Position numbers and translations under genes: made by a program. From Vitis vinifera (lineage: Eukaryota > Streptophyta > Magnoliopsida > Vitales > Vitaceae), in NCBI RefSeq assembly GCF_030704535.1, contig NC_081818.1, positions 1,439,001-1,503,000 on the forward strand: a stretch of 64,000 bases of DNA, given 5' to 3'. The notes under the pieces are model-generated. The model was not told the origin of the DNA, ran no database searches, and saw only the letters and a list, made by a program, of their open reading frames with translations. Numbering within the stretch: the stretch's first letter is position 1; each line of letters starts with the position of its first letter. Positions 11,501 through 23,008 of this stretch are shown here, in pieces.

Positions 11501-14333
11501 ATTAGAACATGAAATGAACAAGCTAAACTTTTCTGCTCTTTTTTCCTCTTTTAATTTTCTTTTCTTTTCTATGCATGTGTGTATGTGTGTGGATAAATGA
11601 GCAATCTGTATTAAAAGACAGCACAGGGCCCAAGTCCCAGTAAGCCTTTGTTAAAGACAGGACAAATTGTGAAAGATGGTATAGTCAAAACAATAGATGG
11701 CATATTAGTAATTTAATGAAGTAGCCAACAGAAATTGAACTTCCTGCAACAACAACAAAAAAAAAAAACAGAGCTTACACTGAATATACTTTGATATAAC
11801 TGGGGTGTTTTTGAAACATAAGTGCCACAATTAAACACAGTTTTCTGGTTTAATGTAACAGACTAACCTTTTGCATATCATCTATGATTATACCAACTTA
11901 CCTTTGATTGATTAGAGTTCGCAATCTTGATGACTTGAGAGTAGGAAAAACAAGCTTGTCACGGAAAAGAGGATTTGCTTCAATTAGTTTTTTAAGCTCT
12001 ATCAGCATTATGCTACGAGCTGTCTTGGTGTCACCATACTTGGACAGCTGCTCATTTTCCCTGATTTTTAAAGCAAAACCATTTATCAGCTCAAGAGATG
12101 CACATACACACCCACATCTCAAGTTTCGTTTTAAAAAAAGGAACAAGTAGTGCAACTTCACAAATTTACCCTTTGCATAGGAAAACCAAAAAAAAAAAAA
12201 AAAATCCAAACTATGTCAACTAAATTTAATTGGTCAGTAGGTGGACTGTCCTTTTTCCCACAAAGAATTAAGAATGTTGTAAAAGAGAAGAATGCAGACA
12301 GAGAGGATGAAGAAGCTAAACCCAGCAAAGAAACAATAAAAGGAAAAAAGGTAAAAAAAAAAAATTCAATAAAAGAGCGTAAGATAAATGAAGATAATCA
12401 AAATTATACATGGTCAGAGCTCCTTTTCCCATGAAGTCCAAAACATGATTTTCTGTTAGTCCACCCCAACTGAACCCACTCCCTCAATTTTCTCCTTCAA
12501 ATGTGCCACATTATATCAAAGATCTCCCTCAACTATGGCTATATGCATCTATAATAGCACTATCCTCTTTTAGTCCAACTGAGGGCATACAACAAACCAT
12601 TCAGCCCATAGTAAAGTAAGACACTTCAATATGATAGCAACCCATGCATCAACAGGTCCAGAAAGCACAAAGACCAACCCAGATTCAAAGTTGTAATAAT
12701 AGAACTGGACCATATCTAATTTGGTTGACAGCAAACAACCACAAAAGCTCAACATAAGAAAACCCAAGAGAGATGACGTCCAGTCAATAGATTAAGCAAA
12801 AATGTGATTAAAATGAACTAGCCAGAGCATTTGGATCTTTAATAATTTTGAAATGGGACTGCAATTAAACCTGGTATTAAAAGGATAAAAAACTTTAAGA
12901 TTTAAAACTTTGGTTTCTAAAGATTATTTTCCTTTCCTTGCATTGCCTCAACAAAAGAAAAGAGCATAAAGGAAGAAATACATAACCATTTTACATTCAC
13001 TCTTTGTCACTTATATGAAGAAAACAAAAATTACCTGAAATTGCCAAGGGTCAAAAGCTGAGTGATTTCTTTATACAAGTCTTCATTGAAAGTTGAGAAC
13101 ACCCTTAAATCTGTCACTAATATCTCTACAGCCTTTGCCTTGTCTTGCCTGAGATAAATCAACACTCCATTACTTAATCAATTTAGTATCTCCTGATACA
13201 AACACAGAACTTCCAAAATATAGATACAAAATTTACCGATCAAGTGCTTCAAGATATTTTTGCTTCCTGATTTCAAAAAATATCTTCATGGAATATCTGT
13301 TATCGTCAACTTTGGTATATCCGGATAAATACTTCTCAACTTCATCCCATTCTCCTGCCTGTACTTTCTCCTCAAAGTACTTCATATTGAAGAAAAACCC
13401 TGACTCTTTCTCAAGCCTACAAAACACCAAAAAATAATTTCCGTTCAAATTAAGATTAATTAACTACACCAAACTTCCAAGAAAGTGTAAATTGGAAAAG
13501 AAGAAAAAAAAAAAAAGATGCCTTCTTATTTTTTGCTTCTTAAAATTGAAAAATGCAACTCAAATAAGCTTAAATGTTGTATTCATCCCAGTTTTTTTTT
13601 TTTTTTAAACCTAATAACCTTTGTCTCAATATCTTGATCTCTTTTCATTTTCTACATTTTCTCAACAACAGCCTAAGCTGAGATTTTGAATCTAGATAGA
13701 TGTCTCACAAACCTCCACTGAACAAAACAATACAAATATAAATAAAATGTCCCTATAAAATAACAAAAATTAAAATTGTCTCATGAACCCAGTAGGACCC
13801 ACTATACTAGAATTACGACCAAGAGTATACAAAAGCAAATGATAATCCCTCTGACTCTCCCGATTGCTTATAAAACAAAAACATGATGTGTAATTATTTA
13901 TTTATTTATTTTTTACAAAATGAGCATTTTTGCATTGTAGCTTGTCGAAAAGCAATGCCATCACTTCCCGGGAAGGGCTTCCCAAACAGATACAATGGCA
14001 TGCCTATGATTTTTCACAAAGCATAAGGGCATTTCTGTGGCCTGGTTGAAAAACCCAACATTTACACAAAATCAAAACATTTACTACCAAAATTGTAGCT
14101 AACAAAATGAAATTTCCAATTTTCATTAATATTTCCCCTTCCAATTCCTCTGCTTACAATCAAGAATCAATTAATCAACAATATAATTAGCCCGAGCTCC
14201 ACAATACACAATCTCCATCCAAAAAATTCAAGCTGACACACGAAGATACTCACTTGTGTACGGACTCCTTAAATTTCTCTTCTTCTAGAAACTGGAGTAT
14301 GAGGAACACCAATTCTCTGCTCAAAGACGACAT
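2525..14333 (-). CDS. TPR2: TOPLESS-related transcriptional co-repressor (TPR2/TPR3 clade), complete
   Basis: Groucho/Tup1-type nuclear co-repressor that binds EAR-motif repressors (Aux/IAA, JAZ/NINJA and others) and recruits histone deacetylases. I read 25 coding exons: 14333-14254, 13416-13237, 13148-13035, 12060-11902, 11274-11100, 11002-10873, 10427-10312, 10209-10074, 9948-9839, 9457-9388, 9317-9244, 9167-9072, 8980-8888, 6996-6869, 6668-6434, 6343-6176, 6082-5993, 5532-5380, 5294-5184, 5084-4905, 4822-4694, 4611-4516, 3742-3560, 3476-3301, 2741-2525. They total 3399 nt with every phase consistent, giving 1132 aa, the usual family length. The N-terminus MSSLSRELVFLILQFLEEEK is LisH, followed by CTLH (KESGFFFNMKYFEEKV) and the conserved FRENEQLSKYGDTK block. 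A proline/alanine linker follows, then two WD40 arrays (for example FEGHEAPVYSICPH, SKNDSYVMSACGGKVSLFN), ending in TPDQIQR. The linker words GMVDYQN, EQLMKRL and WSLDDLP point to the TPR2/TPR3 clade rather than TPL/TPR1/TPR4. The exact paralogue is inference. Confidence 0.96.
3207..3252. repeat. Compound (TG)/(TA) microsatellite in a TPR2 intron
   Basis: A TG run, a TATATATATATA block and a second TG run lie side by side inside the intron between the last two coding exons. It is simple-sequence DNA with no gene; short peptides that can be read through it are repeats of cysteine and valine and are not genes. Confidence 0.85.
7270..7735 (-). pseudogene. Decayed LINE-type RNase H fragment inside a TPR2 intron
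   Basis: Read on the minus strand, about 7735-7590 gives EGLNIVSSLGYHNLVVEGDS and then AMIISWVSQRNMGLWK, the central RNase H segment carried at the end of many plant non-LTR retrotransposon polyproteins. After in-frame stops, about 7515-7480 reads ANHTANRLAKCGASL, the usual final RNase H motif (xANxxADxLAKxG). In-frame stops and a frame change show it is dead. It lies in the 1.9-kb intron 6997-8887 in the same orientation as the host gene. Sequence below about 7460 may be the element's 3' untranslated part; upstream ORFs were not recognised. Confidence 0.65.
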
Positions 14334-14660
14334 TTCTCCTCACAAAACTCAAATCCAACTCGACGCCTATTCAAAACTCCGCGAAAACGGAGCTGAAAAG
14401 AAACACAGCGCCCTCAAGCAAGCGTAAGAATCGGAGAAACTGAAAAGTTGAGGGCTCGAATCTGAGTAGAAATGGGTGAGAAATCTGGAAGGAGTGGTAG
14501 GTCTAGGGTTTTTTCAGAGGATCGAGAAGTGTACGAAGACGGAGAATTTCTAGGGTTTTGGTGATCGAGAAAGCTTGAGAATAAAGGCTGCTGAAGAGCG
14601 AGAGAGAGAAGATAAAGATGAGAGAGAGACCTGGTCTCGCTATCTTCGATGCGTTTTGCA
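14334..14660 (-). promoter_or_regulatory. 5' leader and proximal promoter of TPR2
   Basis: The ATG is at 14333. The 300 bases above it are more GC-rich than the flanks and contain, on the minus strand, a pyrimidine-rich CT stretch (complement of the GAGAGAGAGA run at about 14598-14630). Such Y-patches are common near plant TATA-less start sites. No convincing TATA box is visible. The transcription start is not determinable from sequence alone. Confidence 0.4.
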
Positions 14661-15467
14661 GGAGTCTTTCTTTTTCAGCTGACTTATCAGCTGAAAGGTA
14701 CAATCACTTATACAGAGAGCTAATCCGGTGCTCCTCCACCTCACGTCTAAATGTAGACCTTCATGGTGGAATTAGTCCACGTACTCGCTTGTCTCTGATG
14801 ATGTTTTTATTTATGGTAAATTTATCTAATTCCGAGCATATCAGCTTGGGTAAAATTGTCTTTTGGTGCACACTTCTTAAGAAAAAAAAAGGGTATTTAT
14901 AAAATTTAAATTTAATATACTCAACTCAAAATAATTAGGATTTTATTTACTGTTAATTTAAAAAATAATACTAAATTATTTTTTTTAATAATTCAGGTAC
15001 TATCTTTAATTAAAAACCATATAAAAAATTTGAAGTTTTCAGGTTTTTATTTTTTTTTTACGGAAGTGAGCCATCAAAACATAAATTTTCCCTTTTAAAA
15101 TGTTTTTTTTTTGTGAGAAGAAATTAATTATTTTTAAAATTATATTCTTTTAAATATGACTAAAAGAGCATAAAAATTTTAATTATTTTTAGAAGTTTTC
15201 AGTTTTTTATTTTTATTTTTTCCAAAAGTAATCTGTCAAAACATATTTTTTCCCTTAAGTTAAAAATATTTTTGATAAGTTTTTAAATAAAAATAAATTT
15301 TTAATAATTTATTTTGAAAAAATATTTTTTATAACAAGATTATAATGTTTATTTGAACGCATTTCAAAATTTCTATTTTTAAAAACAAAAAATAATAATA
15401 ATATATTAATATCTATATAAAATATAAAACTTATATTAAAAATATAAAAAGCATGTTTGACCATGTA

Positions 15468-15782
15468 ATTTAAAAACGGTTTTCTATTTAAAAATAAATA
15501 AAAAGCTGTTTTTAAGAATTTTTAAAATAAAAAATTATTTTTTAAAGTTTTTAATATTGTTTGATCGTTGTTTTTTTAAAAATAATTTTTAAAAATAAAG
15601 TGAAACAAATAAAGAAGTTTATAAAATAAATAAGAGTTTTTCACTAGTTTTTAAAAATAAAAGAAAAATATAAACCCATTTGATAATGTTTTCTAAAAAT
15701 TATTTAAAAAAATAATTTTTTATCCTTTAACTTAAAAACAATTTTTAAAAACAAGTTTCAAATAACATAGCCAAACGGGTCC
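15468..15782. mobile_element. MITE-like A/T-rich inverted-repeat element
   Basis: The left end (TGTTTGACCATGTAATTTAA) and the reverse complement of the right end (CGTTTGGCTATGTTATTTGA) match at roughly three quarters of positions over about 30 bp. The interior is dominated by AAAAATAATTTTTAAAA words. The imperfect ends suggest an old element. Flanking DNA from 14903 to 16170 is otherwise A/T-rich with no gene seen. Confidence 0.45.
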
Positions 15783-16169
15783 TAATTATTTTTAAAAACT
15801 TGTTAAACAATTAATTTATTACCTCAAATCCCAAATTTTAGAAAAATAATTTTAAGGTTTCTATTTTTAAAATCAAAATATAGGAAATATATCCGTAATT
15901 TTAAATTTTAGTTTTAAAAAAACCGTTTTTTGAGAGCTATTTCAAGAGACATCGCCCAACAAATCTTTTTGACTAACTTGGATCAATCTCACTGGAGGAC
16001 CACACAATACTGCGGTGTGTGTGGATATAGGGGTGAAAATCCTAATAGATGACGAGTGATAAGTACTCAGTTGGTTATCATTGCGTGAGATGGTGGAAAA
16101 AGGCGTGTGCGGTGTGGCGGATTCGAAACCAGAAATCAAATCTAATGAATATTCTTTGTTGACGTCCAT

Positions 16170-16310
16170 TTATTAACACTGTCGCTTTCCCACCTCGCTA
16201 TCTCGCCTACGGATTTCTCGCGCGATATTGTGGCGCAGCGAGATCCTCAGTCTTGTCCGGCGGCGAGTATATCCTTTTCGCCGCCACGTGGCGGCTAAAT
16301 AAGAAATATT
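16170..16310. promoter_or_regulatory. GC-rich island with a perfect 16-bp G-box palindrome
   Basis: Within strongly A/T-rich surroundings this 140-bp stretch is rich in CG and contains GCCGCCACGTGGCGGC at 16280-16295, a perfect palindrome centred on CACGTG. G-boxes bind bZIP and bHLH factors. On the minus strand it sits just above a 75-codon open frame starting at 16169, and about 1.9 kb above the TPR2 start. No recognised gene begins here, so its target is unknown. Confidence 0.45.
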
Positions 16311-16545
16311 AAAAAATAATTAATATATTAATGGTTTTGACAAATCCTTTAAGGAATATTGCCACAATTTTTATTTTTAAAAAATTTAGGAGTGCATTAT
16401 TTTCTATGTTAAAATAAAAAATATTTATGTAAATAAAATTAATTCTCTATTTTAAAATTTTAGAATTTAATAATATTAGTTGAAAAATGGTATTAAAAAG
16501 CCCCCATTAAAATGTTTTATAATTAAGATAATGTTAAATTTCCTA

Positions 16546-16812
16546 ATGTTATGTTTGTTCCCGAAAATGATGAGAAAATAAAAAAAAAATGATAAAATAA
16601 TTGTTTTTTTATATTTGATTTTATTATAAAAAATACGGAAAAAAAAGTTAAATATCATATATTTTAAAATGATTTAATTTAGAAGAGTTAAATTCTTGAC
16701 AAAATGTGAAGTAATATATAAAAATAATTTATTAATTTTAATTTTTTTTCCTTATATATATTTTTATTATTTTCTTTTTTTTTTCAAACTTTCCAAAAAC
16801 TAAATACAGCCT
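16546..16812. mobile_element. Degenerate MITE, family with ATGTTTGGTTCC ends
   Basis: Starts near TGTTATGTTTGTTCCCGAAAA and ends near TTTCCAAAAACTAAATACAGC, an imperfect inverted pair. The layout (A/T-rich interior, AAAAATAATTTATTAATTTTAATTTTTTTTC near the right end, partly described to keep it short) matches the better preserved copies at 24613-24938 and 35467-35633. Confidence 0.45.
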
Positions 16813-16918
16813 AAAATTATTTAAAAAATCAAATATCAATTGTTTTAAGAAACAAAATTTTATTTTAAAACACAAATACAGACGATTTCATCACTGTCCT
16901 CTTATATATAAAAAAACA

Positions 16919-17484
16919 CTCTGAGTGTTTGCTACACGAGAATTTGAAATGAAATAAACATTTTGGTTCATTCTAATTTGTTGGTAAATAAAAATGAATT
17001 TGGTGATTCAATTTTTAGTGTTTTGATAAACTTATGAATTCAAGATTTGAATTATTATTTTTTTTCATTTTAATGTTGGAAGATAATGAAAAATAAATAA
17101 ATTGATAATAATACTTTTATACATAGTTTAAAATAATTTTTATATTTATATTTAAAAAGAAATAAATTTTGAGAGTTTATTTTTGTTACTAAATAATAAG
17201 ACTAAAAAAATAATTTTATCACGAGATGAAGAGGCATCGAGATTTTATAAATGAAATCATAAAATAGTAATTTTAGATTATTTTATATTTTCTTACGGAA
17301 TGAATAATCATGATATCAACTATTTGCAATGAATTGAAATCCAATTTATAAGTAAAATTTGATTTATGACGAAATCATTATTTATTTCATTCCTATCTTA
17401 ATAGAATTTATCTAAACATGAAGGAAAAGAATGAATGATATATCTATTCTCACTTCTCATTCCCACATACCAAACACTCTTTCA
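16919..17484. mobile_element. MITE-like element with GAGTGTTTG ends
   Basis: The left end GAGTGTTTGCTACACGAGAA and the reverse complement of the right end GAGTGTTTGGTATGTGGGAA agree at 15 of 20 positions. The interior is A/T-rich with GAATGAAAT-like words and no coding capacity. This looks like a non-autonomous DNA transposon of unknown superfamily. Confidence 0.5.
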
Positions 17485-18339
17485 TAAAAAAATACACGTA
17501 ATACATTTAAAAAGCCAAAACAATTTTTTGAGTTAGAAAATATATATGTTTTTCTATAAAACAAAACATAATAATCGATAACAGTTTCAAAACAAATATT
17601 TTATTTTTAGATTAAACAAATATTTTATTTTTAGATTTGACTTGACTGATGTTCAAAGTTAGATCACAATTAGGCTACATGCAACTCAATCTTTGCCAGC
17701 TACGAACCATTTGGCACGATGAAGTAAAAAAATTTGCTGAAAGGTAGGACTCCAAAACATCCGTCGTTGTCATGTATCTCATTACTTACGTAATTTAAGA
17801 ACAAAAAGTTAGTTAACTTTGGGGAATTCTACACGCCAATGCTCCAACTAATATATACACATAAACGTCCTCAAGCGTGTCCATGTGACAAAGGTCAAAG
17901 GGGAATATGTGTGGACATTAGGTACAATGTTAAAACATGTGGTGTTGCCCATTAAGGTGGTACCATGTGCTTTCCTACGTTGAGACTATTTTGAATGGAC
18001 TAAACTAAAGTCTATATCAACCTCTTTTCTTCTTCTTCATCCTTTCAAAACCCAAATATTCTTGGTGGGTCATCGAGGGTTGGTCGACACCATAATTATA
18101 TTTTTGGTTTATTTATTTATTTAAAATTGTATTAAAAAATGTTTTTATTGAAAATAAATATGATTATGATATTTTTAATAATTTAAATTACATAAAAATT
18201 AAAATTATTATTATTATTGGAATGTGAGTAAAAGTTAGAGAATGATTGGTGGGCGACCCACTGAAAACGAAAAAAAAATCAAAGTATTTGGTAGCGGCAA
18301 TAATATAATATTGGAAAAAATGGTTATGCTTTTTTGTCT

Positions 18340-18565
18340 ATCCCGTGAATTTATCGAGTGTGACTCACGAGATGAGACGACTAAGTGGGGCCCACATAGC
18401 TGAGTTCCACTTCAACCTCCATCACAGATGCCTCGTGTTGCCCACGCTCGGTTCCTTAGCGCGTGGACTCACGTCCCCCATCGCTGAAAAGTGGCCTTTG
18501 GCGTGCACGTGGCCCGCCTAGAAAGAAACTTGTCTCTTCCTCTCTCTCTGTCTCTCTCTCTTTTT
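18340..18565. promoter_or_regulatory. Orphan GC-rich, promoter-like island
   Basis: A sharp rise in GC content with GGGGCCCACA, GCGCGTGGACTCACGTCC and GCACGTGGCCCGCC words is followed by a TC-rich run (about 18531-18563, CTCTCTCTGTCTCTCTC). This order resembles a plant promoter plus pyrimidine-rich leader reading rightward. No coding exon follows; DNA from 18680 to 19665 is A/T-rich and empty. It may serve an unrecognised non-coding RNA or be the remnant of a lost gene. Confidence 0.3.
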
Positions 18566-20329
18566 TATTTTATTATTATTGGTTTTTTTTTTCTAAATAT
18601 ATAATTATTATATTATATTCACATAAAAATTCGATTAAATTGAAACAAAATTTTTTTGATTCCGAGTCAACGATTTATTAGATTTTAAAATATTGAGTCA
18701 AAAGTGATAAAAAAAATAGTATAATAATAATTATTTCTAATTCTATAAAGGTAATGGATGCATTTGTGAGATTATTTTTTATTTGGCCATTTTAAAAATA
18801 TTAAAAAACAGGACAAATTATATATATATATTTACCAATTATTAGTTTTCAAATATTATCATTTTAGATAAAAATAAATGTAATAATTAATTTTCAATAT
18901 CAAAAAAATAATTTAACACCTCGATATTAATAAAAATAAATAACTTGATATTTAAATTTTTTAATGATTAATAAAAAAACAAATTAATAATATTTATAGT
19001 TAAGTCAGCAACCATTCTTTATTTCCAAAAGCGAATTTGTTTATTGGGGCTTGATTTATTGAGTCACGTGGTCTCCGTTTTAAATAGGACAGTTTTGAGT
19101 TCAATAAACTCTTTCATCAAGAGGCTTGTTTCTAATAATCAATTCAATTTATTTGAATCTAAATTGCTAATTTTCTCTCAAATCTATTAATTTATTCGGA
19201 TTAAATAAATTAGTTGGTATATTAACCCATATAAGAGTTAATTTAATTTATTTATTTTTAAATTTGATTGTTAGTCTTATCTTCGTATTTGAATTTTATT
19301 ATTAAAATAAAAATAAACTCGATATTTAACTTTATTTAAATATCAATAATAACCAACAAACAAACAAACTAAATACTCAATAATATTCAATTTTATTTAA
19401 ATTTAAGTCAGATTTAAGACTCTTAATATTTCTGACAACAAATGTCCCATAAGTTCTTAACATTACTCATTTAATAAGCTTGTCATTACAAAAATATATT
19501 ATTTTAAATATAAATTATTAAAATAAAAAATTATGGAGTGGTGGTGATGGGCATGGTCAACATAAGGAGGCTAGACTTTGTGAATGTTTACCAAACTGGT
19601 CAACTTATTATTGCAAGTGGTCAACTTTAAAAAGGTAAGGAAAACAAATATATATATTTTTTAAATATAGAAAATAAAAAATCATCTAACCATACCCCAA
19701 TCATAAAAAAAATATGAAATTTTAAAACTTTACTTCTTTTCTATTTATTTTTGGTGTAAAATGGAAAAAAATTATTGATTTCAAATTTGTTGTATGATTA
19801 CCCTCAAAAGTAAATGACAAAGTACACGTTAATTTAATACCACATGTTAATAAGTACATGTGTCATTTATTTTTATTATTTTTCTCACATTAATATATCT
19901 CCCTTACCACTTATCACGTTTCCATTTTTTTTTTCTCTCTTGCCACCATAATCCATTGTCACCTATTATAGTTTTTATTATAATTTTTTTTCCTTTATAT
20001 TCTTTTTAATATGCTCATACATTTTCTCATAAAACTTCTTTAATTTTAATTTTTTTTTACTCTCTAATTTCTCCATATTTATTGATGTTAATTATTTTTT
20101 TGACATATTAAACTTAAAATGATGATATATATAATAAATAGTTAATATAACAAATTAAATAAAAACAAAATATATAATGGACAAAAATGAAAATATTATC
20201 CCACAAATAATATATTCTATGATTTTAAATATTAATTATAATAATTCATTTTATAAATTAAGGTTTAAATTTAAAAATTCTATTTTATTATTTAGAAATT
20301 TATAATATATGATTTTTTATATTAAATTT

Positions 20330-21046
20330 GGTAATATTAGTACATCATTTACAAATTTTGGTACATCATTTACAAATTTTGGCACATCATTTACCAAATT
20401 TGGTACATCCTTTATTAAATTTGGTACATCCGATCCTATTGCTTTCAGGACTCCCATTTGAACATGGATGATCCATGATTTCATTTTGGAATCCATAAGG
20501 AAGTGATTGGGGTCGATCCCCACCTCGGAATGCACTTTGGAACCCTTAGTACATCCTTCATTAAATTTGGTACATCCTATCCTATTGCTTCTGGGTCCCC
20601 CATCTGAATATGGATGGTCTATAATTTCATTTTGGAACTCATAAGGAAGTGATTGGGGGTCGATCCCCACCTCGGAACACACTTTTGAACCATTGGTATA
20701 TCATTCACAAAATTTGGTACATTCTTTATTAAATTTGGTACATCTGATCCTATTGTTTCCAATACCCCCATCTGAACATGGATGGTCCATGATTTCATTT
20801 TGAAACCCATAAGGAAGTGATTGGGGGTCGATCCCCACCTCGGAACGCACTTTGGAACGCTAGGTACATCTTTCATTAAATTTGGTACATCCAATCCTAT
20901 CGTTTCCGGGTCCCCCATTTGAATATAGATGGTACATGATTTCATTTTGGAACCCATAAGAAAGTGATTGTGGGTCAATCCCCTCCTCAAAATGCACTTT
21001 AGAACCCTTGGTACATCCTTCACAAAATTTGGTACATCTTTCATAA
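20330..21046. repeat. Tandem repeat array, left half of the foldback element
   Basis: Four copies of a roughly 146-168 bp unit, marked by GATTGGGGTCGATCCCCACC-like cores at about 20505, 20651, 20819 and 20966. Each is preceded by a varying number of 21-bp subrepeats of the type GTACATCATTTACAAATTTTG, which explains the unit-length differences. Open frames of 121 and 141 codons on the minus strand are by-products of the repeats: their peptides repeat with the DNA unit (DVPNLI, HFLMGSKMKS). I do not treat them as genes. Confidence 0.8.
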
Positions 21047-22030
21047 TGTACCAAATTTTGTGAAGGATGTACCAAATTTTGTAAATAATGTACCAAATTT
21101 TATAAAGGATGTACCAATGTTGCGAAAGTCCGTTATGAGGTGGGGAACGACCTTCAATAACTTATCGAGGGCCTCTAAATGAAAAAATTGACTATGAAAA
21201 TGGAGATAAGTGTTCTGTTAGTTCAAGGATTGGATGTATCAAATTTTCTCAATGATGTACCTAAGGTTCCAAAGTCCATTTTGGAGTAAGGAACGATCTC
21301 CAATCACTTCCCAAAGATCCCTAAAGGAATAAACGGATCATGGGTAATAAGATAGAGGTTTCAATAGCACAAGTATATACCAAATATTTTTAAGGATGTC
21401 CCAAATTTTGTAAAGGATATACCAAGAGTGGCAAAGTTCGTTCTGATGTGGGGAATGACCTTCAATTACTACCTAATGGTTCTCAAATGATAATATGGAC
21501 CATGGGAAGATAGGTAGGGGTCTTGATAGGCCAATGATTGGATGTATCAAAATTTCTTAACGATGCACCAAATTTCCTTAAGGATGTACCTAAGGTTTCA
21601 AATTTCGTTTCGGAGTAGGGAACGACCTTTAATTACTTCCTAAAGATCCCTAAAGAAATAAGCGAACCATGGGTAATAATATAGAGGTTGTGGTAGTTCA
21701 TGGATTGGATGTACTAAATTGTTTTAAGGATGTGCCAAACTTTATAAAATATGTATCAAATTTTATAAATGATGTACCAAATTGTCTTTAGAATGTACCT
21801 TGGTTTCCAATGTCCGTTTTAGGGTGGGGAATAACTTCTAATTCTTTTTCAAGGATCCCAAAAAAAATATATGAACCATGAAAATGAAAATAGGGGTCTT
21901 GGTTCCTCTAATAATGGATATACCTAGGATCTCAAAGTTTTTTTTGGGGTGGACAAAGACCTCTAATTTCTTATTGAGGGTCCCAAAGGAATATATACAC
22001 CATGATAAGTATAATAGTGTTTCTGGTTAT
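21047..22030. repeat. Tandem repeat array, right half, opposite polarity and more diverged
   Basis: Six degenerate units with GGGGAACGACCTTCAAT-like cores at about 21145, 21291, 21453, 21620, 21829 and 21952, each the reverse complement of the left-half core, with GATGTACCAAATTTTG subrepeats between. The polarity switch at about 21047 is visible as GGTACATCTTTCATAATGTACC. Spacing varies from 123 to 209 bp, so this half has drifted more than the left. Confidence 0.7.
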
Positions 22031-23008
22031 CCTAAACATTAATTTACCTATTTTTTTTATGAAATTAATATAAAAGGTTAAATACAATTTTTTATGAAAA
22101 ATATATTTTATTTTAATTAAAAATTAAAGATTTTAACAAAAAAAAAAGTTAGATCCACAATCAATTTAAAATCATAAGAAAAATGGTAAAAACACAATTA
22201 CTTATTATGATTTTGATATGATAAATTTAAAATGAAAATTAAAAGAAAAATAATGTAAATAATAAAATAGTATTACAATAATTTTTTTACTTTTACATGT
22301 GATAGAATTTACAAAATAAATAAATCTTTTGTTTAGTATTAATATAAAAAATCTTATATCATAAACTTCTAAATAATAAAATGAAAATTTTAAATTTAAA
22401 CCTTAATTTATAAAATGTATTATTATAATTAATATTTAAAATCATAGAATATATTATTTGTGGGATAATATTTTTATTTTTGTCCATTATATATATATTT
22501 TTTATTTAATTTGTTATATTAACTATTTATTATATATTATCATTTTAAGTTTAATATGTAAAAAAATAATTAAAATCAATAAATATGGAGAAATTAGAGA
22601 GTAAAAAAAATTATAGAAATTTTATGAGAAAATGCATGAGCGTGTTAAAAAGAATATAAAGGAAAAAAAAGAAAAATAATAATAAAAACTATAATAGTGG
22701 AGAGGAAAAAAAAGAAAAAAAGAAAAAAAGAAAAAAGTGGAAACGCGACAAGTGATAAGAGAGATATATTGATGTGAGAAAAATAATAAAAATAAATGAC
22801 ACATGCACTTGTTAACTGATGGTATTAAATTGATGTATACTTTGTCATTTACTTTTGAGCGTAATTGTGGAACAAATTTGAAAGCGCTATTGGAGTGCAG
22901 AATAGACAATATTTTTTCCCATTTTACATCAAAATAAAATATTACATCAAAATAAATCTCATATTTTTCATAATTGATATATGATTATATGATTTTCCCT
23001 TTAGAAAA

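Larger units (their letters stand above)
19675..22999. mobile_element. 3.3-kb foldback element with about 650-bp inverted arms and internal tandem repeats
   Basis: The segment 19675-20330 is the near reverse complement of 22330-22999; for example AAATTAAGGTTTAAATTTAAA (20259 region) reappears inverted near 22390, and ATAATGGACAAAAAT near 20175 reappears inverted near 22480. Between the arms lies a tandem array (20330-22030) whose polarity flips near 21047. The flanks TATAGAAAA (19666-19674) and TTTAGAAAA (23000-23008) agree at 8 of 9 bases and may be a target-site duplication, which would fit the Mutator superfamily. No transposase is encoded. Boundaries are by eye; arm identity looks like about 80-90 percent. 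Confidence 0.7.

Noticed and set aside
12150-12434. A lysine-rich 94-codon plus-strand frame in a TPR2 intron
   Set aside because: It is A-rich intron sequence with homopolymer runs and no homologous pattern.
15942-16169. A 75-codon minus-strand frame below the G-box palindrome
   Set aside because: Considered as a small gene because of the promoter-like island, but no motif is recognisable and the length is within chance; kept only as part of a finding.
19675-22999. A CRISPR-like or centromeric satellite reading of the GTACATC arrays
   Set aside because: The units are not evenly spaced repeats with unique spacers, the DNA is plant nuclear, and the arrays sit inside inverted arms; a foldback transposon explains them better.
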